Origin: Fusibacter sp. 3D3
GTDB lineage: Bacteria; Bacillota; Clostridia; Peptostreptococcales; Acidaminobacteraceae
Assembly: GCF_001748365.1 (NCBI RefSeq)
Contig: NZ_BDHH01000004.1
Span: 64,346 to 128,345, forward strand
DNA length: 64,000 nt
Direction of reading: 5' to 3'
Shown here: positions 19,484 to 28,532 of the stretch, one piece after another
How positions within the stretch are numbered: the stretch's first letter is position 1
How the letters are laid out: each line of letters opens with the position of its first letter
The notes under the pieces: model-generated
The model's input: the letters and a program-made list of their open reading frames with translations, nothing else
What the model was told of the DNA's origin: nothing
Databases searched by the model: none
Program-made: the position numbers and the translations under genes

Positions 19484-20479
19484 CTACCCCTTTCTATCAA
19501 ATCTAATTCTTGGATCTAACCACGCTAGCGCTAAATCTGAAAGCAGTGTTCCAATAACCACGAGGACTGCTTGTACAAGGAGAATCGTCCCAGCGAGATA
19601 CATATCTTGACTTTTTAACGCTGCATAGAGCACCGGCCCTTGAATCGATAAATTCATAACGATGGCTGAGATCGTAGAACCTGAAAAAATATTAGAGAGC
19701 GCTTTAGCGAGGCCACTTGCAACCGGATTGAGCACTGCTCGCAAACAATATTTATAAACAATAACATATTCAGGTAAACCTTTCGCTCGAGCTGTCAATG
19801 TGTATTGTTTGGTCTGTTCATCCAACATTTGACCTCTCACAGTTCTAATAATGCCTGCAGTTCCAGCAGTTCCAATGACAATAGTTGGAATAATCATCCT
19901 CTGTAAAAATTCACCAAAATTATAGAGATGAACCCCTTCCTGAAGCATTTCAGTTGAAAACAGGCCGAGCAAGGGATCTCCTGTCCACTTAAAGGAGACG
20001 TACATCAGTATAATCGCCAATAAGAAATTGGGTGTTGCCATGCCTAAAAACCCCAGAGCTGTGAAAAAGTAATCTCCTACAGAATACTGATGCAAAGCAC
20101 TGTAGAGTCCGATCGGTATGGATACCAAATAAGTGAAAATCAAAATCGTGAGTGAAACGATAATGGTCAAGACCAGTCGATCCATTATAACGCTCCATAC
20201 AGGTCTTGCATAAGCAAAGGAATAACCAAAATCCCCTTTTGTAATAATTTTTTCCATCCAATTGAAGTACTGAACAAGCCAAGGCTGATCAATACCGTAT
20301 TGAGTTCTCAAATCCGCTACATCTTGTGCTGTAAAAACTTCTCCTTCTGCCTGCATTCTCGCCACATAACTGCTTACAAAGTCTCCCTCTGGCAATTGAA
20401 TGATAAAAAATATGACAAAAGATATGATCAAGACTGTAGGAATGAATAAAAAAATCCTTTTTATTGTATACTTCAGCAT
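19484..20479 (-). CDS. Importer permease, OppB/DppB type
   Basis: A 331-aa six-helix permease with the coupling loop QYTLTARAKGLPEYVIVYKY and the family ending DPRIRFD. I choose ATG 20479, preceded by GAAAGGG; the frame is open to 20497, but that start has no ribosome site. It is the first permease after the binding protein, separated by a 133-bp gap that holds a strong hairpin (20560-20590). Confidence 0.92.
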   Translation of the reverse strand: MLKYTIKRIFLFIPTVLIISFVIFFIIQLPEGDFVSSYVARMQAEGEVFTAQDVADLRTQYGIDQPWLVQYFNWMEKIITKGDFGYSFAYARPVWSVIMDRLVLTIIVSLTILIFTYLVSIPIGLYSALHQYSVGDYFFTALGFLGMATPNFLLAIILMYVSFKWTGDPLLGLFSTEMLQEGVHLYNFGEFLQRMIIPTIVIGTAGTAGIIRTVRGQMLDEQTKQYTLTARAKGLPEYVIVYKYCLRAVLNPVASGLAKALSNIFSGSTISAIVMNLSIQGPVLYAALKSQDMYLAGTILLVQAVLVVIGTLLSDLALAWLDPRIRFDRKG

Positions 20480-20559
20480 CTTGCATTTCCCTTTCAATAT
20501 AAATTTTGAGGATCCCCCATAGAATAGCGATGGTGTAAAATTGACATTTTATAAGCAAG

Positions 20560-20590
20560 AAGGTGAATTCTTAAATTGAATTCACCTTCC
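20560..20590. promoter_or_regulatory. Perfect hairpin between binding-protein and permease genes
   Basis: A 12-bp perfect stem, GAAGGTGAATTC/GAATTCACCTTC, with a 7-nt loop. No T-run follows in the direction of the operon. Such hairpins after binding-protein genes usually stabilise the upstream message against 3' exonucleases, giving more binding protein than permease. Confidence 0.7.
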
Positions 20591-20612
20591 TCAAACATCT
20601 ATAATTCTATGT

Positions 20613-22622
20613 TTATTGAGCAAAGAAGCAAGTATCAATATGTGCAATCCCAAGTCCTCTGAACTCATCACTGTATACAGACACTTCTTTAAAATTGTGA
20701 ATGTTTTTATCAACAGTCCATAAAGTTGCCGCTGAGCTCATGTACCCTATAACCCAGGTATTGTCTTCGTGGAGTTTTAACATTTTCTTAGCAATTTCAG
20801 TGCGTTGCTCTGCGTTGGCAGTTGCTTTTAATTGATCATATAATTGACAGAGTTCTAACAAATCGCCTTCTGGTTTGTAACCTTCTTTACCATTTGAAGC
20901 GTACCAAGTTCCAATTTGACCATACCACGCCGCATAATTTCTAACAGGTACAAGAGTATCTGGTAAGAGCATAATATTAATCGTTTCTGCTGGCGGTACT
21001 GGTCCCAACACAACCTCAAAGTCATTAGAAGTCAATCTATTGTTGAGTAAATCCTTATCAACTGGCTGATATGTCGTTTTAATACCGACAGCATCAAAAT
21101 ACTTTTTGAGAACAACATAGGTGTCATCTGCACCAGATCCCGTATAACTTGTAATATTTAAAACAAGCTCTTTTCCATCCGTAAAAGTATAATAGCCCTT
21201 TGAGCCTTTGACTAAGCCGATCTCTTCAAGCAGTTGAGCTGCTTTTTCTGGACTGTAATCTGTCCATTTTTTTGCCCATGCCTCGCTATAACCAAGCATC
21301 CCTTCCCCTGGCGACGCTTGAGTCGGTTCTGCCCATCCATTTGAAATCAATTTGGAATATTCTTCGCGATCCACGCTGATAGAGAGTGCTTCTCTAAATC
21401 TTTTGTCTTGGAAGAGTTTTCTCAAATCATCATCTTGGGCTGTTTGATTTAATTGTAATTGAGAAGCAACATCTGACCAAGGAGAATTGGCCCATTGATT
21501 GATCGTATAACCGACTTTATCCGCATTCTCATTGACCGTTTCAATATCTTTCCACTCTGCTAGACCAATACTGATATCGCCTGCAAGTAGTTTTAATAAA
21601 TTCTGTGACTCATCTGTAATTTTAGTGTATTCAATTTTATCGACATATGGCAATTGGTTGCCCGCTTGATCTGTTTTCCAATAGTATGGATTTCTTATAT
21701 ACTCATAATAATCACCGTTGGTATCACTTTTACCTTTTTCGGTAGAGAGGACATAGGGGTTGAGCGTTGGAACACCAGGTACATTCCAATAATAATAGCC
21801 TGTTTCTTTCCCCATCGCTTTTATATCCGAAAAGCCCATTTCAGTTGCTTTTTCGAGCGCTTTTTCTTCGCCTACAAACTCAGTTAAAATCGTCTCGTGG
21901 TAATGTTTAGGTGCATACAACCACTTGGCATTAATGGCTACATTTTCTATAAAAGAAGGTTTCGAAAACTCAAAAGTCACTGTAAAGGTATAATCATCCA
22001 CTTGTTTAAATACAGCGTGTGTTTCTTCCCCAGTACTTGGATTATCTACTTTAAAGCAATCCCATAGAGACTTTCCAAAAGATTCTGTTAAACACATATG
22101 CTCATAAAAAAACACACTATCTGCAGCTGTGAAGTCGACGCCATCTGACCATTTCATCCCTTCTCTCAAATGAATGGTATAAACGGTGGCATCTTCATTC
22201 ACTTCATAGCCTTTTGCAACATTGGGCTCCACAGAACCATCTTCCTTAAATCTAAAGAGCCCTTGTTCGATTGGTTTTCCAGTATTCCAACTTGCCTTTG
22301 GATAAGCAAATTTAAATGAACCACCATAAGTGCCCACTTCTACAACATTTTCTACCATGATGTCCTCAGAAAGTGGTAAACGATCTGCCACACTAGGCAA
22401 AGTTCCTGCATTAACCATTTTAGCTAACTCTGGAGATTCATTTAAAACATACTTCCCAGCGTCTGTTGAAACAACATCTGTTGCCGTATTGTCCGGTGTA
22501 CCTTCTTGTACAGCATTTGCGCCTGCGTCCCCCGCTGGTTCATTTGACTTCGAATCATTTTGACTACTGCAACCCGCCGTAATCATGGTCATGATCAACA
22601 TCAGTATCAGTAACTTTTTCAT
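20613..22622 (-). CDS. Family-5 solute-binding lipoprotein of the Opp-type importer
   Basis: A 669-aa lipoprotein with signal peptide and lipobox TAGC (Cys18), a low-complexity linker rich in Gly/Ala/Asp, then a family-5 (peptide/nickel/oligosaccharide) binding fold. Recognisable segments are YTIHLREGMKWSDGVDFTAAD (partly, near 150) and REALSISVDREE. It is longer than most peptide-binding members, as is usual for oligosaccharide-binding relatives. AAGGAGG (22629-22635) lies ahead of ATG 22622. First gene of the operon; divergent AraC regulator upstream. Confidence 0.93.
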   Translation of the reverse strand: MKKLLILMLIMTMITAGCSSQNDSKSNEPAGDAGANAVQEGTPDNTATDVVSTDAGKYVLNESPELAKMVNAGTLPSVADRLPLSEDIMVENVVEVGTYGGSFKFAYPKASWNTGKPIEQGLFRFKEDGSVEPNVAKGYEVNEDATVYTIHLREGMKWSDGVDFTAADSVFFYEHMCLTESFGKSLWDCFKVDNPSTGEETHAVFKQVDDYTFTVTFEFSKPSFIENVAINAKWLYAPKHYHETILTEFVGEEKALEKATEMGFSDIKAMGKETGYYYWNVPGVPTLNPYVLSTEKGKSDTNGDYYEYIRNPYYWKTDQAGNQLPYVDKIEYTKITDESQNLLKLLAGDISIGLAEWKDIETVNENADKVGYTINQWANSPWSDVASQLQLNQTAQDDDLRKLFQDKRFREALSISVDREEYSKLISNGWAEPTQASPGEGMLGYSEAWAKKWTDYSPEKAAQLLEEIGLVKGSKGYYTFTDGKELVLNITSYTGSGADDTYVVLKKYFDAVGIKTTYQPVDKDLLNNRLTSNDFEVVLGPVPPAETINIMLLPDTLVPVRNYAAWYGQIGTWYASNGKEGYKPEGDLLELCQLYDQLKATANAEQRTEIAKKMLKLHEDNTWVIGYMSSAATLWTVDKNIHNFKEVSVYSDEFRGLGIAHIDTCFFAQ

Positions 22623-22895
22623 CTCATTCCTCCTTGAGTATCATCATAAGACATACATGCCATTAATCTTAAGTACATTTTCACAATAACAAATGCAAAG
22701 TGCAATTTCCACTCGTTTTTTGCCTTTCTAATCAAAAACATTGCATTACTTGCTCTTTTTATGTCTTTTTGTTAAAAATGAACACAATTTTAACTTGGAT
22801 ATAACATTGCTGGCATTTAATTGTGCCTTATAAGAGGTAAGTTCTTGCCCTACGGTCCAATTCATATTATACTAATTATAAAAAAAGAGGTCTAT

Positions 22896-23777
22896 ATGCT
22901 TATTGATAATGTCGTTCTATATGATCGTGCACATTCATTTGAATTGAATAATCCCATGCATCCTCTTTATTACGCGTTTGATTACGATGAGCGCTCCTAT
23001 CAAATCAATATGGAATTTCAACACTACCACAGACATTATGAAATCTGTGTTTTTTTAGACGACAGCGCCGGACATATTATTGATGGCGATTGGTTTGATA
23101 TCAAATGTGCAGATATTGTTTTGCTTCGTCCCCTTCTACTTCATAAAACGCAGTATCCTCAAGGGGCTCCCAATAAGCGCCTTATTATAAATTTTAATTT
23201 TCCTATTGCCATCCCTGGATTAGAAGAGTCTTACAAGCATCTTTTGGCACTTTTTGATGCCTCTACTCCGATTTATCGTTTTGAAGGCCCTGAAAAAAAA
23301 ATCATTTTTAGCAAGCTCAATATGATTTATGATCTGACTAAGTCCAGTAATGTGCTCTCTCCTCTGATGATTCATCAGAAATTTCAAGAATTCTTGAGTT
23401 TGATCTATTTAAATCAGTCTAAGAATGTCTACAAAAAAAAATCTCTGCTGACCACAAGTCTCGCAAAGATTTATAATATCACTTCTTTTATCCATAATAA
23501 TTACAATGAGCAATTGTCGCTTTCCCATATTTCTAAAAAATTCTTTATAAGTGATTATTACTTATCACATCAGTTCAAGAAAGTCACGGGCTTTACTTTG
23601 ACAGAGTATATTCAAATAACGCGTATTCAAATGGTTCAATTTCTATTGATGACCACGGATCAAGACATCACGGATATCGCTTTTCAGTGTGGCTTTTCAA
23701 GTTTTTCACAATTCAACCGCGTTTTTAGAAAGCATTCTAATATGTCCCCCTCTGCCTTTAGAAAGCAAAATAAGTAA
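22896..23777 (+). CDS. AraC-family transcriptional regulator of the carbohydrate locus
   Basis: A 293-aa regulator with an N-terminal cupin-like sensing domain (EFQHYHRHYEICVFLDD region) and a C-terminal double helix-turn-helix (SLSHISKKFFISDYYLSHQF, then DITDIAFQCGFSSFSQFNRV). ATG 22896 follows AAAAAAGAGG; the frame is open upstream to 22821 but without a ribosome site. It is divergent from the importer operon, with 273 bp between them, and most likely activates it in response to the imported sugar. I could not assign its operator or a clear promoter in the gap. Confidence 0.9.
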   Translation: MLIDNVVLYDRAHSFELNNPMHPLYYAFDYDERSYQINMEFQHYHRHYEICVFLDDSAGHIIDGDWFDIKCADIVLLRPLLLHKTQYPQGAPNKRLIINFNFPIAIPGLEESYKHLLALFDASTPIYRFEGPEKKIIFSKLNMIYDLTKSSNVLSPLMIHQKFQEFLSLIYLNQSKNVYKKKSLLTTSLAKIYNITSFIHNNYNEQLSLSHISKKFFISDYYLSHQFKKVTGFTLTEYIQITRIQMVQFLLMTTDQDITDIAFQCGFSSFSQFNRVFRKHSNMSPSAFRKQNK

Positions 23778-23787
23778 CAGGCCTAAT

Positions 23788-24648
23788 TCAGTTATAGTAA
23801 ATATACGGTTCTTTTGGTGGTGCAATGATTTCAATCTCTTTAACTCTAATTTGTGCCATCTCAATTTCTTGATCGTCATATGAACGCCTATAAGTCGTCT
23901 GCTCTACAATGCCCTTTACGCGTACCCAACTGTTGGCTTTATGATCTAATTCACTATCATCCACACATAAAATGCCATACATTTCAGCATCTGCGGCGCA
24001 ACAAGTCACCACATACCTTCCAACGACGAATTGATTTGATTCAAAACCCTCTTCTAAATATATAAAGCCAGCAAGTTCAATCTCTTGCCCAACAACTGCA
24101 TCCAAATCCAAAGAGAGCTTATCCACTGTTTTTAAAAAAACTTGGCCCTCAAGTGCTGCCACCGTTTGACTGGTTTTGGAAAATGATTGCTTATCCAGCG
24201 ATAAAGGCGTTGAAGGCGTTGAAGGCGTTTCTGTAACCTCTTTAAAGGTTTGATTCGAATCAAGTGCCACCTCTATAGCAGGTGCCTTAGACGGTTGAAT
24301 AGCCACTTGCGCAGGTGCTTTTCGCGAGAGCTGTATGCCAGTAGCAAACGATGTGGCATCCATCACTTTTACAGGTAGAACAAAGCCTGTCACAAGTGGC
24401 ATCAAAAAGAACAAATAGGGCGCTATATTAATATGCTGTTTCATTCTAAATACATCTTTGGTGGTAAAAAGAGCGATCACAACCATAGCCCCAATCCCCC
24501 CCTTTACATAAGGCACCATCCGCGGGTGGACATAATAGTGAATTTCACCCGATGCAATCATCTTGGAAAAGAGAACTGCAAATCCTAGCAAAACTGCTAT
24601 TTTAAGTACCGCCTCTATATTAATACGCTTAGAACCTTTTATATACAT
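23788..24648 (-). CDS. TIGR03943/DUF1980 membrane protein (YcgQ type), partner of a permease
   Basis: A 286-aa protein with two to three N-terminal membrane helices, a Pro/Ser/Thr linker containing small tandem repeats (TPSTPS, from a 9-bp DNA repeat near 24195), and a C-terminal domain with RYVVTCCAADAEMYGILC, the hallmark of the TIGR03943 family. These proteins are encoded next to YraQ/YcgR-type permeases, as here. It is the last gene of the putative zinc operon. Function unknown; the CC pair may bind metal. Confidence 0.85.
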   Translation of the reverse strand: MYIKGSKRINIEAVLKIAVLLGFAVLFSKMIASGEIHYYVHPRMVPYVKGGIGAMVVIALFTTKDVFRMKQHINIAPYLFFLMPLVTGFVLPVKVMDATSFATGIQLSRKAPAQVAIQPSKAPAIEVALDSNQTFKEVTETPSTPSTPLSLDKQSFSKTSQTVAALEGQVFLKTVDKLSLDLDAVVGQEIELAGFIYLEEGFESNQFVVGRYVVTCCAADAEMYGILCVDDSELDHKANSWVRVKGIVEQTTYRRSYDDQEIEMAQIRVKEIEIIAPPKEPYIYYN

Positions 24649-24659
24649 TCATACACTCC

Positions 24660-26252
24660 TTAAAACATTATCTGCGTTGCAACCCACAGCACTTCAAAAC
24701 TAATGATTCCTATTAAAAAAGTCAATCTCACCACAAATCCCTTCTTAAAACGACCTGTCAACACCAAGAAATTTTTGAAATCCATCATAGGACCCAAGAC
24801 CAAAAATCCCATAACGGACCCCATTGACATTTGATTTACAAAAGTTCTTGCAATAAATGCATCAGAAGTCGAGCAGATTGACATCACAAAAGCTGCTAAC
24901 ATCATAATGAGTAAGGTCACTGCTGGTTTGTCACTTAAACTGAATACGATTTCTTTTGGAATGAATACTTGCACCATACTTGAGATCAAAGCCCCAATGA
25001 TTAAAAAGCGCCCCACAGCGATGAATTCTGTGCCCGTATGTGCAAAAACAGCTCCTATTTTTCCCATAAAGCCTGTATTAGACTCTAGTTCTAAACAGCT
25101 TTCACAGTCACAATAAAAATCATCATATGGATCTAATAAGACCTCTTGATCCCATTTTGATAATGTTATCATCAAACCCACAATTAAAGCCACTGCAGCG
25201 CCGATTATAAGCCTAGAAAAGGCAACAAGGGGGAGTCCTTGAAAAGCGTACAAAGTTGAGATCACTACAACGGGATTCACTATGGGGGCTGCCAGCATAA
25301 AAGTCACTGCAATGCCAAGGGGAACCCCTTTCTTTACAAGTCGTGCTGCCACAGGAATCACCGCACAATCACAAACTGGGAATAGAACACCAGCCCCCAG
25401 TGCTGCCACAAAACCCAATACGCTGTTATTCGGAAACCATTTTAAGATGGCATCATTGGGTATGAGCACTTGAATTACGGATGAAATAAACACACCCAAT
25501 AAAATAAAGGGGAATGCCTCTAAAAGAACACTCAAAAACACTGTATTTAGCACCAATATTTTCGAGTAAATGGGTGCGCCCCAATTGTAATCCATATTCT
25601 TTAAAAATGAAAAAGACAAATACCCTATAATAAAAACGGCAAACAGAGCAAAAAAAATATTAAAAACCTTTTCAAACTGTTTTGGATCACCAGTTGACGC
25701 TTTTATATCCACCACATCTCTAGAATCCATAATTTCCGCAAACGGGCTTATGCGGTTTAACTTAGACACCACATCATGTAAACCTTCTTCTGAAAGTAAC
25801 TCTGCCTGATTTAAAATGATCACATCTGAATTTGATATTTGTTCAATAAACGTCCCGCCGATATTTTGAGAAAAAAGTTCAAAGGTTACCGTATCTAGTG
25901 TATGGATGACATCACCGATGAAAACGTATTTTCTAAGCCTTCTATGATTTAATAGATTTAGCAAACCCTCTAATTTTAACATGCCATTGTACTCAATTAG
26001 GATTCTTTTGGGCCGATATTTCAAAATGCACTCATACAGGTATTCTGGTGTCAGCATGTTTTCTGCTTGAGTCTCTAAAAGCCTGACGTCATCAACCTCT
26101 AAATGTACTTTTTCAATCTCCGTTTCACCTGCTTCACATTGTATAACGACGATTTTTTCTTTCGATGGACTTTTTTTTCTTAAAAATTCATTTATAAATT
26201 TTGTTTTTCCTGACCCTAGGAATCCTGAGATTATATCGATCTGAGTCTTCAC
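24660..26252 (-). CDS. Fusion of a CobW/COG0523-like GTPase domain with a YraQ/ArsP-type permease
   Basis: A 530-aa protein in which two usually separate families are joined. Residues 1-190 resemble CobW GTPases: Walker A GFLGSGKT (10-17) and the ILIEYNGMLKLEGL segment. However, the metal-binding CxCC motif is absent, and the guanine motif reads NQAE (148-151). Residues 195-530 are a permease of the DUF318/ArsP group, with about eight helices, the membrane motif FPVCDCAVIPVAARLVKKG (291-309), a cytoplasmic Cys cluster CDCESC (381-386) and CSTSD. The gene sits between a complete CobW gene and the permease's usual TIGR03943 partner, downstream of Zur. A metal-dependent or zinc-sparing transport role is inferred; the substrate is unknown. 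Confidence 0.85.
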   Translation of the reverse strand: MKTQIDIISGFLGSGKTKFINEFLRKKSPSKEKIVVIQCEAGETEIEKVHLEVDDVRLLETQAENMLTPEYLYECILKYRPKRILIEYNGMLKLEGLLNLLNHRRLRKYVFIGDVIHTLDTVTFELFSQNIGGTFIEQISNSDVIILNQAELLSEEGLHDVVSKLNRISPFAEIMDSRDVVDIKASTGDPKQFEKVFNIFFALFAVFIIGYLSFSFLKNMDYNWGAPIYSKILVLNTVFLSVLLEAFPFILLGVFISSVIQVLIPNDAILKWFPNNSVLGFVAALGAGVLFPVCDCAVIPVAARLVKKGVPLGIAVTFMLAAPIVNPVVVISTLYAFQGLPLVAFSRLIIGAAVALIVGLMITLSKWDQEVLLDPYDDFYCDCESCLELESNTGFMGKIGAVFAHTGTEFIAVGRFLIIGALISSMVQVFIPKEIVFSLSDKPAVTLLIMMLAAFVMSICSTSDAFIARTFVNQMSMGSVMGFLVLGPMMDFKNFLVLTGRFKKGFVVRLTFLIGIISFEVLWVATQIMF

Positions 26253-26263
26253 GTCTACCTCAC

Positions 26264-27235
26264 TTATGCGTTAATCGAAAACAGTTTATCAAGTTCTTCT
26301 GGGTTTAGTGATTTCCCTATGATACACAACCTTCCGGTGTAATCCGGTTGAGCGTCTTGAATCCCAGTTTCATTTGGCACATAATTAAACTGAATCCATT
26401 CCTTGGAATGCGTCTGTAAAATACCCTTTCCTCGTAATATTTGACCATACTTGGTCTCTTGATCTAGGGTCTTTAAAATCTGCTCTATGGCATTTTTCTC
26501 ATAAGTTTTAGGGGTTTCCATACTCCAAACGTCAAAAACAGCATCTGCACTGTGGTTATGATAATGCCCCTCTACTTGAATGGTCGTCACAGTCTGAAGG
26601 TGTGCAGCCTTCAATTGATTTTCAAGAGATAACAAAGCGTCTTCTTCAGCCACTGAAAGGATCAAAGAGGCATCCAGCACCTCCCATGGTGTGGTAATAA
26701 TGCTTGCTTTTGCATTTCTCTTCTGAATATCTGCTACTGTAAGTGCGATTTTTAACGCCTCTGCCTTCTGAGTTCTGCTCAGAATAATCGTTTTGGCATG
26801 ACTGATTTGATTTTCAAAAAATGCCCCAAAATTTTTGATGTAGGCTTTGTATTTTAGAATATCTACCACAGTAATAATCATGTTGATATCCACTAATGCT
26901 TTTATAGAGGTGCTTTCACACGCCTTGATCACATCAGATAATTTACCCACACCTGAAGGCTCAATAATCAGCCTATCCGGATGATAAGTTGAGATTATTG
27001 CTTCTATCGCCCTCTCAAAATCGCCCACAAGTGTACAACAAATACACCCTGAATTGATCTCCTTTATTTCAATACCACTTCTTCTCAAAAGGCTTCCATC
27101 TATACCAATTTCACCAAATTCGTTCTCAATAATCGCCAATCGCTCTTCAAATAATTTTTCACTGATGAGTTTCTGAATTAAAGTGGTCTTCCCAGCGCCT
27201 AAAAATCCAGAGATTATATCGAGCTTTGTTTTCAT
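26264..27235 (-). CDS. CobW/COG0523-family GTP-binding metallochaperone
   Basis: A 323-aa G3E GTPase with Walker A GFLGAGKTT (10-18), ENEFGEIGIDG, and the metal-binding CICC (64-67) in NSGCICCTL. A C-terminal CobW domain follows. Such proteins move zinc to client enzymes during zinc starvation (ZagA/YciC, YeiR). ATG 27235 follows GGAGG; a longer frame to 27283 lies inside the Fur gene. Its place right after a Fur-family gene in an operon with znuBC supports the zinc role. Confidence 0.9.
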   Translation of the reverse strand: MKTKLDIISGFLGAGKTTLIQKLISEKLFEERLAIIENEFGEIGIDGSLLRRSGIEIKEINSGCICCTLVGDFERAIEAIISTYHPDRLIIEPSGVGKLSDVIKACESTSIKALVDINMIITVVDILKYKAYIKNFGAFFENQISHAKTIILSRTQKAEALKIALTVADIQKRNAKASIITTPWEVLDASLILSVAEEDALLSLENQLKAAHLQTVTTIQVEGHYHNHSADAVFDVWSMETPKTYEKNAIEQILKTLDQETKYGQILRGKGILQTHSKEWIQFNYVPNETGIQDAQPDYTGRLCIIGKSLNPEELDKLFSINA

Positions 27236-27239
27236 TATG

Positions 27240-27680
27240 TCATGCCTCCATCTGCTTTTGCTTACAATCCGAGCAGTAACCATATAGCTCCACTTTATGG
27301 CTCACGATGTCAATATTCATTTTCTCTTCCAAATAGCGTCCAAATTTTTCAAGCGGGCACTCATATATGGGGATATTGCGCTTACATTTCAAGCAAATTA
27401 AGTAATGCTTATGCTCCATTCGATTCCGCTCATACAGGGCCTTGTTCATATCCCCAATATAATTTTTGGTCACCAAGCCCTTCATTGTAAACAAATCCAG
27501 AACTCTATAAACTGTGGACAAATTCATTGAAATTTCGGCGGCTTGGATCTGAATATAAAGCGTTTCTGCAGTCAAGGGCATCTCTGAATGATTCAGTAAC
27601 TCTAAAATAAGGTCCCTCTGTTTTGAATATTTTATACCCACACCCGTTAAAATCTTTTTACGTTCTTCAGTCGGTTTCAT
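27240..27680 (-). CDS. zur: Fur-family regulator, probable zinc-responsive Zur
   Basis: A 146-aa Fur-fold repressor. The winged helix has the recognition segment MNLSTVYRVLDLF. The dimerisation domain has HKHYLICLKC with His90, His92, Cys97 and Cys100, and the second structural-zinc pair is Cys136/Cys139 (YCSDCK). The start is ATG 27680 after AAGGGAG. Its place between znuB and a CobW metallochaperone, and the palindrome ahead of znuA/znuC, support Zur rather than Fur or PerR. The gene probably represses its own operon. Confidence 0.85.
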   Translation of the reverse strand: MKPTEERKKILTGVGIKYSKQRDLILELLNHSEMPLTAETLYIQIQAAEISMNLSTVYRVLDLFTMKGLVTKNYIGDMNKALYERNRMEHKHYLICLKCKRNIPIYECPLEKFGRYLEEKMNIDIVSHKVELYGYCSDCKQKQMEA

Positions 27681-27725
27681 AAAATGAACTCCCTTCATCT
27701 TTCAATCGCTTTTATACCGCTTTCA

Positions 27726-28532
27726 TCATTTCTGCCTATTATAACCTTTAAATTTCTGAAAGGCAATTACGCAGAGCAAAGTCACCACCGACAGGATCGC
27801 TGTCACTCCCCCCGGAGCTGCATCCATATAATAGGAGATTAATAATCCTGAAATAATATTGATCATACTGATTAAGATCGAAAAAGCCAAAGTCACTTTA
27901 AACCCCTTGTTCAGTTGTAGTGCTGTGGCTGTGGGTAAAGCAATGAGTGAACTCAGCACGAGAACGCCGACAATCTGTATCGAAACTGAAATTGTAGCCG
28001 CCACAAGAAGCGCAAAGATATAATTGATACGCTTCACTTTAACGCCTGCAATCTTCGCGCCTTCTTCATCAAATGTGATGAACACCAACTGATTATAAAA
28101 GAGCGCGATCACAGTCATGGAAAGTAAACTCAGTGCTAAAACGGTCCATAAGTCCATACGCGTCACGGTTAAAATGCTCCCAAATAGAAAAGTTTCCACG
28201 TTGGCATTCGCGTGGCCAGAACTGATAATGGTAATGGCTATCCCCACTGAAAGTGATAGAATCACAGTAAGGATTAACTCCGCATATTTTTTGTAATAAG
28301 TTCTTAAAATTTCAATCAATATGCCGAAAATAGAAGTCGTCACAAATGCAGTTATAATCGGATTAAAGCCTAGCATCAATCCAATCGCCACGCCGGCTAA
28401 TGAAGAATGTGCTAACGTATCGCCGATCATGGAATATCGCCTCAGCACTAGAAACATCCCTACTACAGGACATAAAACGGAAATCAGCACCGCAATTATA
28501 AAAGCATTTTGCATAAAACTATATTGAAACAT
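27726..28532 (-). CDS. znuB: Zinc ABC transporter permease (ZnuB)
   Basis: A 268-aa ABC-3 family permease with eight or nine membrane helices. The family segments MIGDTLAHSSLAGVAIGLML and GVLVLSSLIALPTATALQL are clear. It overlaps znuC by 14 bp. It forms the channel for metal delivered by ZnuA. Manganese cannot be excluded by sequence, but the CobW neighbours favour zinc. Confidence 0.92.
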   Translation of the reverse strand: MFQYSFMQNAFIIAVLISVLCPVVGMFLVLRRYSMIGDTLAHSSLAGVAIGLMLGFNPIITAFVTTSIFGILIEILRTYYKKYAELILTVILSLSVGIAITIISSGHANANVETFLFGSILTVTRMDLWTVLALSLLSMTVIALFYNQLVFITFDEEGAKIAGVKVKRINYIFALLVAATISVSIQIVGVLVLSSLIALPTATALQLNKGFKVTLAFSILISMINIISGLLISYYMDAAPGGVTAILSVVTLLCVIAFQKFKGYNRQK

